The notes under the pieces are model-generated. The model was given only the letters and a program-made list of their open reading frames with translations. It was not told where the DNA came from and searched no databases. Below are positions 36,430 to 36,896 of a stretch of 36,896 nucleotides of DNA, piece after piece. Numbering within the stretch: position 1 is the stretch's first letter; each line of letters opens with the position of its first letter. The DNA comes from Mesostigma viride. Its lineage: Eukaryota > Streptophyta > Mesostigmatophyceae > Mesostigmatales > Mesostigmataceae. The stretch spans positions 1 through 36,896 of the forward strand of contig RPFO01000247.1 of assembly GCA_009746045.1 (NCBI GenBank), given 5' to 3'. The position numbers and the translations under genes were made by a program.

Positions 36430-36896
36430 CTCGGCCGTAACGGTCGTACTCGTGAGTCACCTCACGAGGGAAATGCAGATCAGCTCTCTGCCTCTCCTCG
36501 TAGGTCTCGGTAGTGCCGTCGCCCTGGTTTATCTGCTGGGCTGAGCGCTTGACGGAGCCCTCTGGCTTGTCAGTCCACTCAAAATGGACGTCTTCAGGCG
36601 TCTTCTCGACCCCCGTGACAATCTCCACCTCCGGACCCCACGCAGTGGTGGTTTCCGGCCTCGGTGTATCAAGCCTTGAGTAGACCCCGAAAGGCTGCGT
36701 GGTAATATAGAACCTGTCTGCGTACCCTCTCGACTCTTGCAAAAGGACAGCAACAAGATTCTCAATTGTTTGGGCAAATACCTCTGCCGTGCTCCAAGGA
36801 TTTACCGTCTCCCGAGCACGCGCGTTCCGGATGATGTCGGCGTCTGTACCCCTCTCCTAGCACGCTGTCCCCACCCAGTGTTAATCTGCTCTCTTG
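36425..36896 (-). pseudogene. Element A resumed: ORF0 central part, cut by the window edge
   Basis: Reverse complement of B's ORF0 region (about 17740-18200). Open in sense from about 36855 to the B junction, with ENLVAVLLQESRG, EIVTGVEKTPED and HEYDRYGRGE. The tract YEERQRADLHFPREV is in frame here and shows that B has lost a base near 18128. Two bases are missing near 36848 relative to B, giving a stop in this frame. The rest of A and its 5' LTR lie beyond the window. Confidence 0.8.

Overview
This window is a nested stack of LTR retrotransposons from a repeat-rich eukaryotic genome. I recognise no host gene. The reasons for calling it eukaryotic are the chromodomain Ty3/gypsy element, several Copia-type elements, 5-bp target-site duplications (TSDs), AATAAA signals and the lack of any bacterial gene. 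A fungus or a unicellular alga/protist would fit, but the sequence does not decide it.

Layout. (1) 1-625 and 9312-9796 are unassigned DNA that was continuous before a Ty3/gypsy chromovirus (631-9306; LTRs 736/738 bp; TSD AGCTA) inserted. That element has gag, PR-RT-RNase H, integrase and a chromodomain, with frame breaks inside pol. (2) Element A is a Copia-like element on the minus strand. Its 3' LTR is at 9797-10450, its body runs to 16650, and its 5' part resumes at 36425 and leaves the window. (3) Element B (16651-36424, plus strand, TSD GCTCG) belongs to the same family as A and sits inside A in opposite orientation. (4) Element C (22989-34362, minus strand, TSD GACAG) is a second, related family inserted in B's RNase H region. 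(5) Element D (27186-30385, minus strand, TSD TTAAC) encodes a Gag but no polymerase and is inserted in C's integrase. (6) Element E (30756-31088, TSD GATAT) is a 333-bp palindrome of palindromes, also inserted in C's integrase. The nest is four deep: A > B > C > D, with E also in C.

The most unusual content is the lineage that includes A, B and C. Two diverged families share these traits: an extra reading frame (called ORF0 here) starting 23-24 nt after the 5' LTR; gag ending at UGA-CU with pol open in the same frame; pol order integrase - protease - RT - RNase H, so the protease lies between integrase and RT; protease motif DTNS in place of D[ST]G; RT motif HGDD in place of Y[VA]DD; an integrase finger ending C-x-C with short D-to-E spacing; LTRs starting AGTT rather than TG; no TGG primer site; and a 3' noncoding module with a tRNA T-arm/B-box-like hairpin about 150 nt before a doubled GGGCGCC motif. 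All copies here are damaged, so the lineage's properties are inferred from what A/B and C have in common.

How the parts relate: by nesting, A is oldest and D and E are youngest. LTR pairs of the Ty3 element, B and C differ at only a few positions by eye, and I saw no difference between D's LTRs, so the bursts look recent. A and B share two gag frame breaks, which suggests copying from an already defective master supplied with proteins in trans.
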